Below, piece after piece: positions 1 through 9,429 of a stretch of DNA of 41,279 nucleotides. Origin of the DNA: Alphaproteobacteria bacterium (lineage in GTDB: Bacteria > Pseudomonadota > Alphaproteobacteria > SHVZ01); assembly GCA_016869375.1 (NCBI GenBank), contig VGEH01000023.1, forward strand, positions 1 to 41,279. The letters run 5' to 3'. The position numbers and the translations under genes are program-made. Under the pieces are notes generated by a model that did no database searches, was not told where the DNA came from, and was given only the letters and a program-made list of their open reading frames with translations. Position 1 is the first letter of the stretch. Each line of letters opens with the position of its first letter.

Positions 1-545
1 TTGGTGCCGGCGACGCCGCCGCCGAGGATCACGACCTTGCCGGCCGCCACGCCCGGCACGCCGCCGAGCAGGACGCCCATGCCGCCGGGCTCCTTCTCCA
101 GGCAATGCGCGCCGACCTGGATCGACATGCGGCCGGCGACCTCGCTCATCGGCGCCAGCAGCGGCAGCCCGCCGCGCGGGCTGGTGACCGTCTCGTAGGC
201 GATGCAGATCGCCTTCGACTTCATCAGGCCCTTGGTCTGGTCGGGGTCGGCGGCGAGATGCAGATAGGTGAAGAGCACCTGGCCTTCGCGCAGCAGCTTG
301 ATCTCGGCCGGCTGCGGCTCCTTCACCTTCACGATCATCTCGGCCTTGGCGAAGACCTCCTTCGCCGTCGCCGCGATCTTCGCACCGGCTGCCTTGTAGT
401 CGCCGTCGTCGAAGCCGATGCCGAGGCCGGCACCCGTCTGCACCAGCACCTTGTGGCCACGATGGACGAGTTCGCGCACGCTCGCCGGCACCAGGCCGAC
501 GCGATACTCGTGCACCTTGATCTCCTTGGGGACGCCGACCAGCAT
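1..545 (-). CDS. ald: Alanine dehydrogenase, N-terminal part (runs off the window)
   Basis: NAD-dependent alanine dehydrogenase, which interconverts L-alanine and pyruvate plus ammonia. About 181 N-terminal codons are visible of the usual ~370; the rest lies beyond position 1. The protein opens [10 protein letters not shown]. Arg15, Lys75 (in VKVKEP) and His96 (in TYLHLA) fall at the positions of the pyruvate-binding and catalytic residues known in the family. The visible part ends in a glycine-rich GGGVAGT turn, the start of the NAD-binding Rossmann fold. The ATG lies 5 nt after the stop of the AceE-like gene, with an AGAGG Shine-Dalgarno overlapping that gene's last codons, so the two are almost certainly co-transcribed. 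Only the truncation by the window edge is odd. Confidence 0.95.
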   Translation of the reverse strand, partial: MLVGVPKEIKVHEYRVGLVPASVRELVHRGHKVLVQTGAGLGIGFDDGDYKAAGAKIAATAKEVFAKAEMIVKVKEPQPAEIKLLREGQVLFTYLHLAADPDQTKGLMKSKAICIAYETVTSPRGGLPLLAPMSEVAGRMSIQVGAHCLEKEPGGMGVLLGGVPGVAAGKVVILGGGVAGT

Positions 546-550
546 CGGGG

Positions 551-2914
551 CTACCTCTTCATCCGTCCGAGAAGCGCGGCCGCGGCAGCATCGACGATCG
601 CGTCCGCATCGATGCCGTGCACACGGAACAGATCCGGGATGTCGCCCGACTGGCCGAACTTGTCGACGCCGAGCGGATAGACGCGGCGGCCGGTGCTGCC
701 GAGCCAGGAGAGCGTCGCCGGATGGCCGTCCAGGACCGCGACCAGCGGCGCGTCCGGCGCCATCGTCGACAGCAGGCGGTCGAGATGCGACGGCACGCCG
801 CTCAGCTGCGCCTCGCGCCAATCGGAGTAGAGGCGCGACGGCGAGGTCACCGCGAGCACGCCGAGGCCGGGGATGTCCTCGGCAAGCTGGCTCGCCGCAT
901 CCATCACCTCGGGCGCGACCGCGCCGGCATAGACCAGCGCAAGCTCGGTACCGGGAGCCGGCGGCTTCACCCAATAGGCGCCGGCGATGACATCGGCCTG
1001 GTCCATCGGCCGCTTGATCTGCTGCAGCTGGCGCGTGGTCAGCCGGAGATAGACCGAGCCGCCCTCGGGATCCTGCAGGTGACGGAAGCTCCAGCGCAGG
1101 ATGGCCTCGAGCTCATCGACATAAGCCGGCTCGAAATAGCTGATGCCCGGATGCCCGAGACCGATCAGCGGCGTGGTGATCGACTGATGCGCGCCGCCTT
1201 CCGGCGCCAGCGTGATGCCCGACGGCGTCGACACCAGGATGAAGCGCGCGCCCTGATAGAGCGCATAAGTCATCGCATCGAGGCCGCGCGCGATGAAGGG
1301 ATCGTAGAGCGTGCCGATCGGCATCAGCCGCGTGCCGAACAGCTCGTGGCTCAGCCCCATCGAGGCCAGCATGAGAAACAGGTTGTTCTCGGCGATGCCG
1401 AGCTCGATGTGCTGGCCCTGGCGGTGCATCTGCCATTTCTGCGCCGAGACCACCTTCTCCTCGCGGAAGGCGTCATCGCGGACCGTGCGCGCGAAGATGC
1501 CGCGATGATTGACCCAGGGGCCGAGATTGGTCGAGACGGTCACGTCCGGCGAGGTCGTGACGATGGCGCGCGACAGCTCGGTCTCGCTGCGGCCGAGCTC
1601 GTTCAGGATCTGGCCGAAAGCGACCTGGGTCGACATGGTCTCGCTGGCGCGGAACTCGAGCTTCGCCGGCACGGCGACGTCCGGCGCGGTGCGCACGCGC
1701 GAGGCGTGCTGGCGAAACGGCACCTGACCCAGGAACTCGCGCGCCGTCCCCTCCTCGATGCCGAGGCCGGCGAAGGCATCCCACTCCTTGCCGTCGGGAA
1801 TCCCCATCGCCTTCTTGAAGCCGGCCATCTGCTCGACCGTCATCAGGCCGGCGTGGTTGTCCTTGTGACCGGCGAGCGGCGTGCCGTGCCCCTTGATCGT
1901 GTAGGCGATGAAGCATTGCGGCGTGTCGTCGGTGACGCCGCGGAAGGCCTCGCGGACCGCGTCCATGTCGTGACCGGCAAGGTTGGTCATCAGCTCGTGC
2001 AGGCGCTGGTCGTCGTGGTCGGCCAGGATCTCGGCGACGCCGGCGACGCCCTTGAGATCGGTGCCGACGCGCTCGCGCCAGACGCCCGGCTGCCCGGACG
2101 CGCCCTTGAAGGTGAGCGCCGAGTAGAGGTCGTTCGGGCAGCTGTCGATCCAGTCGCGGATCGCCTCGCCGCCCGGCCGCTTGAACACGGCTTCGAGCTT
2201 CTTGCCGTATTTGAGCAGAACGATGTTCCAGCCGACCGCCTCGAAGAAGCCGCGGATCTTCTGGAACAGCCGGTCGGAGACGACGCCGTCCAGGCTCTGG
2301 CGGTTGTAGTCGATCACCCACCAGAGGTTCCGGACGTCGTGCTTCCAGCCTTCGAGCAGCGCCTCGTAAACATTGCCTTCGTCGAGCTCGGCGTCGCCCA
2401 TGACCGCGATCATGCGGCCTGGGCGGAAGCCCGGCGGCGCCAGCTTCTTCAGGTGCACATAGTCCTGCACCATGGACGAGAACATCGTCATCGCGACGCC
2501 GAGGCCGACCGAGCCGGTCGAGAAATCGACCTCGTCATGGTCCTTGGTGCGCGAGGGATAGGATTGGGCGCCGCCGAGGCCGCGGAAGCGTTGCAACGCA
2601 TCCAGCGACTGGCGGCCGAGCATGTACTGAATCGCGTGGAAGACAGGACTCGCATGCGGCTTGACCGCGACGCGGTCTTCCGGCCGTAGCACGTCGAAGT
2701 AGAGGGCGGTCATCAGAGTTGCGACCGAGGCCGAGGAGGCTTGGTGCCCGCCGACCTTGAGTCCGTCTCGGGTGGGACGCAGATGGTTCGCATTGTGGAT
2801 CGTCCAGGCCGACAGCCACAGCACTTTTCTTTCCAGCGCGGACATGATCGCGCGCGTATTGGAAAGGTTTGCTGCAATTGACGAACTTGTGCCAGCGTCG
2901 GCCGGGTTGGCCAT
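551..2914 (-). CDS. Transketolase / AceE-like thiamine-diphosphate enzyme
   Basis: A 787-residue ThDP enzyme of the homodimeric pyruvate dehydrogenase E1 (AceE/MdeB) and transketolase superfamily. Residues 56-61 read GHQASS, as in the AceE GGHMASFAS segment. GDAELDEG at 173-180 with Asn204 forms the ThDP/Mg motif. The middle carries the pyrimidine-domain segment HIELGIAENN, and the C-terminus has DKFGQSGDI as in AceE. It is slightly shorter than AceE or MdeB (about 890 residues). The start is the ATG at 2914, preceded by CGGAGGATCC; the reading frame stays open upstream to 3448 but that part is low-complexity antisense to the next gene. The substrate is uncertain: pyruvate, another 2-oxoacid, or a sugar phosphate. 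No E2 or E3 gene is in the window. Pairing with ald points to alanine-derived pyruvate. Confidence 0.85.
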   Translation of the reverse strand: MANPADAGTSSSIAANLSNTRAIMSALERKVLWLSAWTIHNANHLRPTRDGLKVGGHQASSASVATLMTALYFDVLRPEDRVAVKPHASPVFHAIQYMLGRQSLDALQRFRGLGGAQSYPSRTKDHDEVDFSTGSVGLGVAMTMFSSMVQDYVHLKKLAPPGFRPGRMIAVMGDAELDEGNVYEALLEGWKHDVRNLWWVIDYNRQSLDGVVSDRLFQKIRGFFEAVGWNIVLLKYGKKLEAVFKRPGGEAIRDWIDSCPNDLYSALTFKGASGQPGVWRERVGTDLKGVAGVAEILADHDDQRLHELMTNLAGHDMDAVREAFRGVTDDTPQCFIAYTIKGHGTPLAGHKDNHAGLMTVEQMAGFKKAMGIPDGKEWDAFAGLGIEEGTAREFLGQVPFRQHASRVRTAPDVAVPAKLEFRASETMSTQVAFGQILNELGRSETELSRAIVTTSPDVTVSTNLGPWVNHRGIFARTVRDDAFREEKVVSAQKWQMHRQGQHIELGIAENNLFLMLASMGLSHELFGTRLMPIGTLYDPFIARGLDAMTYALYQGARFILVSTPSGITLAPEGGAHQSITTPLIGLGHPGISYFEPAYVDELEAILRWSFRHLQDPEGGSVYLRLTTRQLQQIKRPMDQADVIAGAYWVKPPAPGTELALVYAGAVAPEVMDAASQLAEDIPGLGVLAVTSPSRLYSDWREAQLSGVPSHLDRLLSTMAPDAPLVAVLDGHPATLSWLGSTGRRVYPLGVDKFGQSGDIPDLFRVHGIDADAIVDAAAAALLGRMKR

Positions 2915-3095
2915 GGATCCTCCGTCGAGACGGCGAGAGTATACGCAGGCGGTCGGCGCGTGCCATCTGGTTAACGGATGTAACGAATCGCCGGCACCGC
3001 CGAGTCCCCCTAGCCTCACGATGGGATTTCGATAAACTCCCCGGCGGCGGCGGCCGAAGGCCGGCGTCGATGATCGTTTAGACTCCGGACATGGC

Positions 3096-3581
3096 ATGGC
3101 CGAGAAGATCGACTTCAGCAAGGTCCGCTTCCTGATCGTCGACAACAACACGCTGTCGCTGCAGATGCTTGAGGACATCCTCCGCATGCTGGGCACGACG
3201 GCGATCCGGCGTGCGACCGATTCCACAAAGGCGAAAGCGGCGCTGCGCGAAGGCGAGATCGACATCGTCATCACCGAGCGCGAGCTCGAGCCCGAGTCCG
3301 GCATCGAGCTGGTCGACCACATCCGCCACTCGACGGAGTCGCTCGACCGGCTGATGCCGGTGATCATGCTGACGGCGCGCTCGGAGAACGAGTACGTGAC
3401 CGAGGCGCGCGACAAGGGCGTGACCGAGTTCCTGGCCAAGCCGTTCAACGTCGATTCGCTCTATCGCCGGATCGCTGCGGTCATCGCCCGCCCCCGCCCC
3501 TTCATCAACGCGCCGCAGTATTTCGGGCCGGATCGCCGCCGGCGGCAGCAGGCCTATTCCGGACCTAACCGGCGCAGCTGA
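3096..3581 (+). CDS. Single-domain response-regulator-like protein with atypical phospho-site
   Basis: A 161-residue receiver (REC) domain protein without an output domain, CheY-like in build. Beta-1 reads FLIVDNN (Asp16, Asn17), so one of the two usual acidic pocket residues is Asn. Beta-3 reads DIVITE, which puts Glu61 where the phospho-acceptor Asp belongs; the same stretch in the NtrC encoded at 6869-8314 reads DLVITD. The switch Thr93 (MLTA) and the Lys115-Pro pair (AKPF) are conserved. After residue ~130 a basic tail holds GPDRRRR and GPNRR. The stop overlaps the next start in TGATG, so the two proteins are translationally coupled. The receiver fold is certain. Loss of normal Asp phosphorylation is inferred from the substitution; Glu can mimic a phosphorylated state. 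Confidence 0.88.
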   Translation: MAEKIDFSKVRFLIVDNNTLSLQMLEDILRMLGTTAIRRATDSTKAKAALREGEIDIVITERELEPESGIELVDHIRHSTESLDRLMPVIMLTARSENEYVTEARDKGVTEFLAKPFNVDSLYRRIAAVIARPRPFINAPQYFGPDRRRRQQAYSGPNRRS

Positions 3582-4078
3582 TGACCGGGCGCAAACCCAA
3601 GGTCCAGATCATCCAGCCGACCGGCGAGCTCAGGAAGCGCGCGGTCAACTACAAGAAGGGCTTCTCGGTCGAGCTCACCTCCTCGGAGATGATCAAGCTC
3701 GAGGAAGTGGTCCACAACTCCCGGGACAAGTTCGTCACCGCCGTCGACGAGCGGCTCAAGAGCCTGCGCCAGGCGGCACGCGAGGTCGGCGACGACGCGC
3801 TGTCGATGGTCGGATTCATCAAGCGGGTCGAGAAGGACTCCTTCGACGTAAAGGGCCTCGGCGGCACCTTCAACTTTCCGCTGCTGACCCAGGTCGCGAA
3901 GTCGCTGAACGACTATGTCCGCGGCCTCAAGAACGTGACCAAGATCCACCTTGAGATCATCACGCTTCACGTCGACGCCATGTATGTGATTCTTGCCCAG
4001 CACATCACCGGCCAAGGCGGCACTACCGAAGCGGAAGTGCTGTCGGCGCTGCTTCAGGCGACCCGGAAGTTCACGTGA
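3581..4078 (+). CDS. Hpt-like four-helix protein lacking the phospho-histidine
   Basis: A 165-residue, mostly helical protein. Residues 88-99 (FDVKGLGGTFNF) align with the Hpt/CheA-P1 signature HxxKGxxGTFxF, except that Phe88 occupies the phosphorylatable His position. The rest of the bundle (about residues 45-140) fits an Hpt helical hairpin: a long helix before the motif and a Leu-rich helix after it. The N-terminal ~30 residues are basic and probably extended. The start codon overlaps the stop of the receiver gene by one base, so the two are likely made in fixed ratio and may bind each other. The 3' end overlaps the convergent exporter gene by 8 bp. It cannot act as an ordinary phosphotransfer protein. 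An adaptor or docking role is inferred. Confidence 0.72.
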   Translation: MTGRKPKVQIIQPTGELRKRAVNYKKGFSVELTSSEMIKLEEVVHNSRDKFVTAVDERLKSLRQAAREVGDDALSMVGFIKRVEKDSFDVKGLGGTFNFPLLTQVAKSLNDYVRGLKNVTKIHLEIITLHVDAMYVILAQHITGQGGTTEAEVLSALLQATRKFT

Positions 4079-5894
4079 TTCCCTCTCGCGCCGCCTCCTG
4101 TTGGCGGCGCCACATCGAGGCGTAGAGCCCCTCCTTCGCCAGCAGCTCGGCATGACGGCCTCGCTCGACGACGCGGCCACGCTCGAGCACCAGGATCTGG
4201 TCGGCATCGATGACGGTCGAGAGCCGATGCGCGATCACCAGCGTCGTGCGACTCCGCGACACCTCGCGCAGGCTCGCCTGGATCTCCTTCTCCGTATGCG
4301 TATCCAGTGCTGAGGTCGCCTCGTCGAAGAGGAAGATCGAGGGATGCTTCAGCAGCGTGCGCGCGATCGCGACGCGCTGCTTCTCGCCGCCCGAGAGCTT
4401 GAGGCCGCGCTCGCCGACCATGGTGTCGTAGCCGGCGGGCAGGCTCTCGACGAAGCGCTGGATCTGGGCCAGCCGCGCCGCCTCCTCGACCTCGGCGCGC
4501 GAGGCCGCGGGACGGCCATAGGCGATGTTGTAGTAGATCGTGTCGTTGAACAGCACGGTGTCCTGCGGGACGATGCCGATGGACGCGCGCAGGCTCGACT
4601 GCGTCACCTCGCGGATGTCCTGCCCGTCGATCAGGATCGCGCCCTCGCTGACATCGTAGAAGCGGAACAGCAGCCGGCTGATCGTCGACTTGCCGGCGCC
4701 GCTCGGTCCGACGATGGCGACCGTGGTCCCCGGCTCGATCGTGAAGCTGATCTCGTCGAGGATCCGCCGCTCGCGCTCGTAGGAGAAGCCGACCTTGCGG
4801 AACTCGATGCGGCCGCCCGACACCTTCAGGGCCTGCGCGCTGGGCCGGTCGGCGACCTCGCGCTCGACATGGAGAAGCTGAAACATCTTCTCCATGTCGA
4901 TGATCGACTGCTTGATCTGGCGGTAGACGTTGCCGAGGAAATTGAGCGGCAGATAGAGCTGGATCAGATAGGCGTTTACCAAGACGAAATCGCCGACTGT
5001 CATCACGCCATCGGCGACGCCCTGGCCGGCCATGATCATGATGATCGTGACGCCGATCGCGATGATGAGGCCCTGGCCGACGTTGAGGATCGATAGCGTC
5101 GTCGCCGACTTGACCGACGCGCGCTCGTAGCGCTCGAGCGCGGTGTCGAAGCGCCGCGCTTCGTGATCCTCGTTGCCTAAATACTTGACCGTCTCGTAGT
5201 TGAGCAGGCTGTCGATCGCCTTTGCGTGCGCCTCCTCCTCGGTCTCGTTCATCTGCCGACGGTACTTGGTCCGCCATTCGGTGATCAGCAGCGTATAGGC
5301 GATGTAGGCGACGATGGTGACGAAGGTCACCCCGGCATAGGTGACGTCGTAGAGCCCCCACAGGATGCCGCAGACCAGCGCCATCTCGACGAAGGTCGGC
5401 AGGATCATGAAGACGAGGTAGCTGAGCAGATTGTCGATGCCGGAGGTGCCGCGCTCGATCACGCGCGAGAGGCCGCCGGTCTGGCGCTCGAGATGGAATC
5501 GGAGCGAGAGCGCGTGCAGGTGGCGGAAGGTGGCGAGGCCGAGCGACCTGATGGCGCGCTGGCCGACCTTGGCGAACACGGCGTCGCGAAGCTCCGCCGC
5601 CGCCGAGGCGATCACGCGCAGCACGCCATAGCCGATGATGAGCGCGACCGGGACTGCGATCGCATGCGGCGCACCGACGCTGAGCGCGTCGACCGCGCCC
5701 TTGTAGAGGATCGGCACGTTGACGGTCGCGTACTTGCCGCCAATGAGAAGCAGGAACGCCAGGACGACACGCGCGCGAAGCTCCGGCGCGCCCTTCGGCC
5801 ACACGTAAGGAAGCAGGAAGGCCAGGGTTTCGCGGTCCCGGCGAGCCGGCGCGGCCGTGTTCGGCACGGGTTGAGCAGGAGCAGAGATGTCCAT
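4071..5894 (-). CDS. atm1: Atm1-type ABC exporter (heavy-metal/glutathione-conjugate family)
   Basis: A 607-residue half-transporter: a six-helix membrane domain (about residues 40-330) fused to an ATPase domain (about 360-600). It matches the Atm1/HMT1 subfamily in length and in [11 protein letters not shown] at about 232-242, a hallmark of this group. Walker A is GPSGAGKST (396-404), the signature is LSGGEKQ (500-506), Walker B is [11 protein letters not shown] (521-531), and the H-loop is IAHRLST. Relatives work as homodimers in the inner membrane and export glutathione derivatives, linked to Fe-S cluster assembly or metal detoxification. It starts at the ATG at 5894, 54 bp from a divergent transporter gene, and ends tail-to-tail with the Hpt-like gene. 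Function is by family only. Confidence 0.93.
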   Translation of the reverse strand: MDISAPAQPVPNTAAPARRDRETLAFLLPYVWPKGAPELRARVVLAFLLLIGGKYATVNVPILYKGAVDALSVGAPHAIAVPVALIIGYGVLRVIASAAAELRDAVFAKVGQRAIRSLGLATFRHLHALSLRFHLERQTGGLSRVIERGTSGIDNLLSYLVFMILPTFVEMALVCGILWGLYDVTYAGVTFVTIVAYIAYTLLITEWRTKYRRQMNETEEEAHAKAIDSLLNYETVKYLGNEDHEARRFDTALERYERASVKSATTLSILNVGQGLIIAIGVTIIMIMAGQGVADGVMTVGDFVLVNAYLIQLYLPLNFLGNVYRQIKQSIIDMEKMFQLLHVEREVADRPSAQALKVSGGRIEFRKVGFSYERERRILDEISFTIEPGTTVAIVGPSGAGKSTISRLLFRFYDVSEGAILIDGQDIREVTQSSLRASIGIVPQDTVLFNDTIYYNIAYGRPAASRAEVEEAARLAQIQRFVESLPAGYDTMVGERGLKLSGGEKQRVAIARTLLKHPSIFLFDEATSALDTHTEKEIQASLREVSRSRTTLVIAHRLSTVIDADQILVLERGRVVERGRHAELLAKEGLYASMWRRQQEAAREGIT

Positions 5895-5948
5895 CGGTCC
5901 TAGACGGTTAGCAAGCTTTGCCGGCCTTCGCCACTCCGGCGGAGGTTA

Positions 5949-6872
5949 ATGGTCGGATTCGGCCGGGAGATCAGAGATAGTGCGGCCATGGCCTCCGCCC
6001 AATCCCCTCTCCGCGGCATCGCCTTCATGGTGCTGTCCGTCGCCATCTTCTGTCTTATGGACGTGCTGGTGAAGCTGCTGGCGCAGACCTATCACCCGTT
6101 TCAGGTGGCGTTCTTCCGCAGCCTCTTCGCGCTCGTCCCCATCGGCGTGATGGTCGCGGCCAGCGGCGGCATGAGCGTTCTCAAGACCCGCCGCTTCATC
6201 GGGCATGCCGCGCGATCGGTCGTCGGCATCGCCGCATTGCTGATGTTCTTCTACTCCTTCGCCCATATGAAGCTCGCCGACGTCGTCGCGATCGGCTTCG
6301 CCGGGCCGCTGTTCATCACCGCGCTATCAGTACCGTTGCTCGGCGAGCAGGTCGGCTGGCGGCGCTGGAGCGCGGTCGTCGTCGGCTTCCTCGGCGTCAT
6401 GCTCGTCGTCAATCCGGGCTCCGGCGTGTTCGACCCGGTCGCGTTCATCGCGCTTGGCGCGGCGCTGTTCTACTCCTTTGCCGTCATCGTTATCCGCAAG
6501 CTCTCGGTGACCGAGTCGAACTCGGCGATCGTCTTCTACTTCTCGATCGCTGCCACCACCGTCTGTGGTGCGATGATGCCGTTCCTGTGGATCACGCCGA
6601 CCTTCGAGCACTTGGCGCTGCTGGTGCTGACCGGGCTGCTCGGCGGCAGCGCGCAATACATCATGGTCGAGGCGTTCCGCTGGGCACAGGTCTCGGTGCT
6701 CGCGCCGTTCGAATACACCGCGATCTTCTTCAGCCTCGGCTTCGGCTACTTCCTTTTCGGCGAGTCGGCTTCGGCGACGATGCTGGCCGGCGTGGCGATC
6801 ATCGCCGCAAGCGGCCTTTACATCCTGCACCGCGAAACCGTGCGTGCCGGGCGGGCCGCCGTCGCCAGCTAA
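5949..6872 (+). CDS. DMT-superfamily (EamA) transporter
   Basis: A 307-residue inner-membrane protein with two EamA repeats and about ten hydrophobic segments. The second repeat ends in a helix around [13 protein letters not shown]. Family members export amino acids, metabolites or other small compounds; nothing here identifies the substrate. The chosen ATG has a close GGAGG (spacing 3). A second ATG at 5988 (MASAQSP) is possible but lacks a good ribosome site. It is divergent from the Atm1 exporter over 54 bp. Its TAA overlaps the NtrC stop on the other strand by 4 bp, so the genes are packed tail-to-tail with no room for a terminator. Confidence 0.9.
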   Translation: MVGFGREIRDSAAMASAQSPLRGIAFMVLSVAIFCLMDVLVKLLAQTYHPFQVAFFRSLFALVPIGVMVAASGGMSVLKTRRFIGHAARSVVGIAALLMFFYSFAHMKLADVVAIGFAGPLFITALSVPLLGEQVGWRRWSAVVVGFLGVMLVVNPGSGVFDPVAFIALGAALFYSFAVIVIRKLSVTESNSAIVFYFSIAATTVCGAMMPFLWITPTFEHLALLVLTGLLGGSAQYIMVEAFRWAQVSVLAPFEYTAIFFSLGFGYFLFGESASATMLAGVAIIAASGLYILHRETVRAGRAAVAS

Positions 6873-8314
6873 GCCTTGCCGCGGATCACCTGGATGTCGA
6901 GCTCGCGGATCTTTTTGCGCAGCGTATTGCGATTGAGCCCGAGGAGCTCGGCGGCGCGAATCTGGTTGCCCCTGGTCGCCAGCAGCGACAGCGAGATCAG
7001 CGGCCGCTCGACCTCGCGCAGGATACGGTCGTAGAGGCCCGAGGCCGGTAACCCATCCTTGTGCGCGTCGAAGAAGTCCTTGAGATGGCGCTCGACCGCC
7101 TGGGTCAGGCTCTCGCCGTCCGGCACGCCCCGCTGCTCGGGCCGCGGCGCCGGCTCCGACAGCTCCATGTCGACGATGTCGAGGCCGATCACGGGCTCCG
7201 AGTAGAGCGCCGCCAAGCGCCGCACCAGATTGACCAGCTCGCGCACATTGCCCGGCCAGCGATAGCGCTTGAGCCGTTCCATCGCCGCCTCGTCGAGCGT
7301 CTTGCTCGGCAGGCCCTCGGCCGTAGCCTCGTTGAGGAAGTGGCTGACCAGCTCGGGGATGTCCTCGCTCCGCTCGCGCAAGGGCGGCATGCGGATCGGC
7401 ACGACGTTGAGGCGGTAGTACAGATCCTCGCGGAACAGGCCCTGGCGGATCAGCTGGCGGAGGTCGCGGTGGGTGGCGGCGATGATCCGGACATCGGCGC
7501 GGATCGCGGTGCGGCCGCCGATGGTCGTGTACTCGCCCTGCTGCAGGACGCGAAGCAACCGCGTCTGCGCGTCGGGCGGCATGTCGCCGATCTCGTCCAG
7601 GAACAACGTTCCGCCCTGGGCCTGCTCGAAGCGGCCGGTCGTGCGCTGCACCGCGCCGGTGAAGGCGCCGCGCTCGTGGCCGAACAGGTCGCTCTCGATC
7701 AGCTCGCGCGGGATCGCCGCCATGTTGACGGCGACGAAAGGTCCGCCGCGGCGCTTGCCGTAGTCATGCAGCGCGCGTGCCGCCAGCTCCTTGCCGGTGC
7801 CGGACTCTCCCGTGATGGTCACCGTGAGGTCGGTTCCCATGAGGCGCGCCAGCACGCGGTAGATCTCCTGCATCGCCGGCGACCGGCCGAGCAGCGGCAG
7901 TCGCTCCTCGGCATCGTCGCGCGGCTCCGCCGCGCCGCGCGACGGCTCGGAGAGCGCGCGTCGCACGACCTGGACCAGTTCGTTCAAGTCGAAGGGCTTC
8001 GGCAGGTACTCGAACGCGCCGCGCTCCGTCGCCTTGACCGCGGTGAGCAGCGTGTTCTGCGCGCTCATCACGACCACGCGCAGATCCGGGCGCTGCTTCC
8101 GGATCTTCGGCAGCAGGTCGAGGCCGTTGCCGTCCGGCATCAGCACGTCGGTGATGACGAGGTCGCCGTCGCCATCCTCGATCCAGCGCCACAGCGTCGC
8201 CGTGTTGCCGGTGGCGCGAACGTCATGGCCGAGGCGCGCGAGCGCCTGGGTCAGCACGGTGCGGATGGCCCGATCGTCATCCGCGACCAGGATCGTACGC
8301 GCGGTCTGGTTCAC
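6869..8314 (-). CDS. ntrC: Nitrogen regulation response regulator NtrC
   Basis: A 481-residue sigma-54-dependent activator. The receiver domain (about 7-120) has phospho-acceptor Asp56 in DLVITD and Lys in LPKPF. The AAA+ domain (about 140-375) has Walker A GESGTGKE (169-176), the sigma-54 contact loop GAFTGA (216-221) and Walker B GGTLFLDE. The Fis-type helix-turn-helix is at the C-terminus ([16 protein letters not shown]). Phosphorylated by NtrB under nitrogen limitation, it activates nitrogen-scavenging promoters. Its ATG overlaps the ntrB stop by 4 bp (ATGA), the last step of the dusB-ntrB-ntrC operon. The ntrY-ntrX pair that often follows in alphaproteobacteria is absent; a convergent transporter gene sits there instead. 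Confidence 0.97.
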   Translation of the reverse strand: MNQTARTILVADDDRAIRTVLTQALARLGHDVRATGNTATLWRWIEDGDGDLVITDVLMPDGNGLDLLPKIRKQRPDLRVVVMSAQNTLLTAVKATERGAFEYLPKPFDLNELVQVVRRALSEPSRGAAEPRDDAEERLPLLGRSPAMQEIYRVLARLMGTDLTVTITGESGTGKELAARALHDYGKRRGGPFVAVNMAAIPRELIESDLFGHERGAFTGAVQRTTGRFEQAQGGTLFLDEIGDMPPDAQTRLLRVLQQGEYTTIGGRTAIRADVRIIAATHRDLRQLIRQGLFREDLYYRLNVVPIRMPPLRERSEDIPELVSHFLNEATAEGLPSKTLDEAAMERLKRYRWPGNVRELVNLVRRLAALYSEPVIGLDIVDMELSEPAPRPEQRGVPDGESLTQAVERHLKDFFDAHKDGLPASGLYDRILREVERPLISLSLLATRGNQIRAAELLGLNRNTLRKKIRELDIQVIRGKA

Positions 8315-9429
8315 GGCTCGTCGGGCTCCGCATCGGGCGGTGCCACCGGCAGCAGCACGCGAAAGACGGTGCGGCCACGCTCGCTGTCGAACTCGATGAC
8401 GCCGCCATGGTCGCCGACGATCTTCGCCACCAGCGCGAGGCCGAGGCCCGTGCCGTTGACCTTGGTGGTGACGAAGGGATCGAACAGATGCGGGCGGATG
8501 TCCTCGGGAATGCCGGCGCCATTGTCCTGGACCGAAACGACGAGCGGGAGGCGGAGCGGCGTCGCACCGCCGGGGACCGCGAGGCGCACGCCATGCTGGA
8601 ACGAGGTCTGCAGCACGATCTCGCCCTCGCCGGGCGTCAACACCTCGGCCGCGTTCTTGACCAGGTTCAGGAAGATCTGGACGAGCTGGTCGCGGTTGCC
8701 GAGCGCCGGCGGCAGCGACGGGTCGTAGCGCTCGACGAAGCGAACGCCGCGCGCGAAGCCGGCTTCGGCCAGCCTCTTCACATGCTCGAGCACGCGGTGG
8801 ATGTTGACGGCCGCGCGCGGCACCGGCCGCGCATCCGAGAAGGCCTCCATGCGGTCGACGAGCCCGCAGATGCGATCGGTCTCGTCGCAGATGAGCTGGG
8901 TCAGGGTGCGATCGGCCGGCGACGCGCCTTCTTCCAGAAGCTGGGCGGCGCCGCGGATGCCGGAGAGCGGGTTCTTGACCTCGTGCGCCAGCATCGCCGC
9001 CATCGCCGTGAGCGAGCGTGCGGCGCCGCGATGGACGAGCTGGCGGTCGATCTTAAGCGCGATCGAGCGCTCGTGCAGCGAGATCGCCACCCAGCCGGGG
9101 TAGTCGGTCATCGCCGCGATCTCGGCGGTGACGATGTGGCTGCGGATCCGCGGCGTCTCGATCGAAAGCCCGTATTCCGAGACGCTGCCGCCGGCCTCGC
9201 GTACCTGCTCGACGAGGCCGAAGAGCGGGCTGCCGACAGGAAGAATCTCGGCGAGCGGGCGGCCAGCCAGCGTCGCCCAGCTCGCCGCGAAGAACTGCTC
9301 GGCCGCGGAATTCGCCATGCGCAGCCTGTTGTCGCCGTCGACGGCGATGACCGGGTGCGGAAGCGCGTTGAGGAAAGCCGAACCATCCGGCTCCGGCGGG
9401 CTGCGCCGGCGGAAGGCAGTCGCGGTCAT
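8311..9429 (-). CDS. ntrB: Nitrogen regulation sensor histidine kinase NtrB
   Basis: A 372-residue cytoplasmic histidine kinase that phosphorylates NtrC and is normally controlled by PII protein. An N-terminal PAS-like domain (about 20-120) starts with [12 protein letters not shown]. The H-box [10 protein letters not shown] carries His149. The ATPase part has the N-box [10 protein letters not shown] and the glycine-rich segments DNGAGIPED and GTGLGLAL. No membrane helix is visible, as expected for NtrB. The gene overlaps dusB upstream (ATGA at 9426-9429) and ntrC downstream by 4 bp each, so all three are translated from one message. Confidence 0.97.
   Translation of the reverse strand: MTATAFRRRSPPEPDGSAFLNALPHPVIAVDGDNRLRMANSAAEQFFAASWATLAGRPLAEILPVGSPLFGLVEQVREAGGSVSEYGLSIETPRIRSHIVTAEIAAMTDYPGWVAISLHERSIALKIDRQLVHRGAARSLTAMAAMLAHEVKNPLSGIRGAAQLLEEGASPADRTLTQLICDETDRICGLVDRMEAFSDARPVPRAAVNIHRVLEHVKRLAEAGFARGVRFVERYDPSLPPALGNRDQLVQIFLNLVKNAAEVLTPGEGEIVLQTSFQHGVRLAVPGGATPLRLPLVVSVQDNGAGIPEDIRPHLFDPFVTTKVNGTGLGLALVAKIVGDHGGVIEFDSERGRTVFRVLLPVAPPDAEPDEP

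Noticed and set aside
617..2689. A 690-codon plus-strand open frame opposite the AceE-like gene
   Set aside because: It mirrors the third-position GC bias of the real gene; the translation is Arg/Asp/His-rich low-complexity with no recognisable domain.
2915..3448. N-terminal extension of the AceE-like protein
   Set aside because: It is Ser/Arg-rich, runs antisense to the receiver gene, and the ATG at 2914 has a strong ribosome site.
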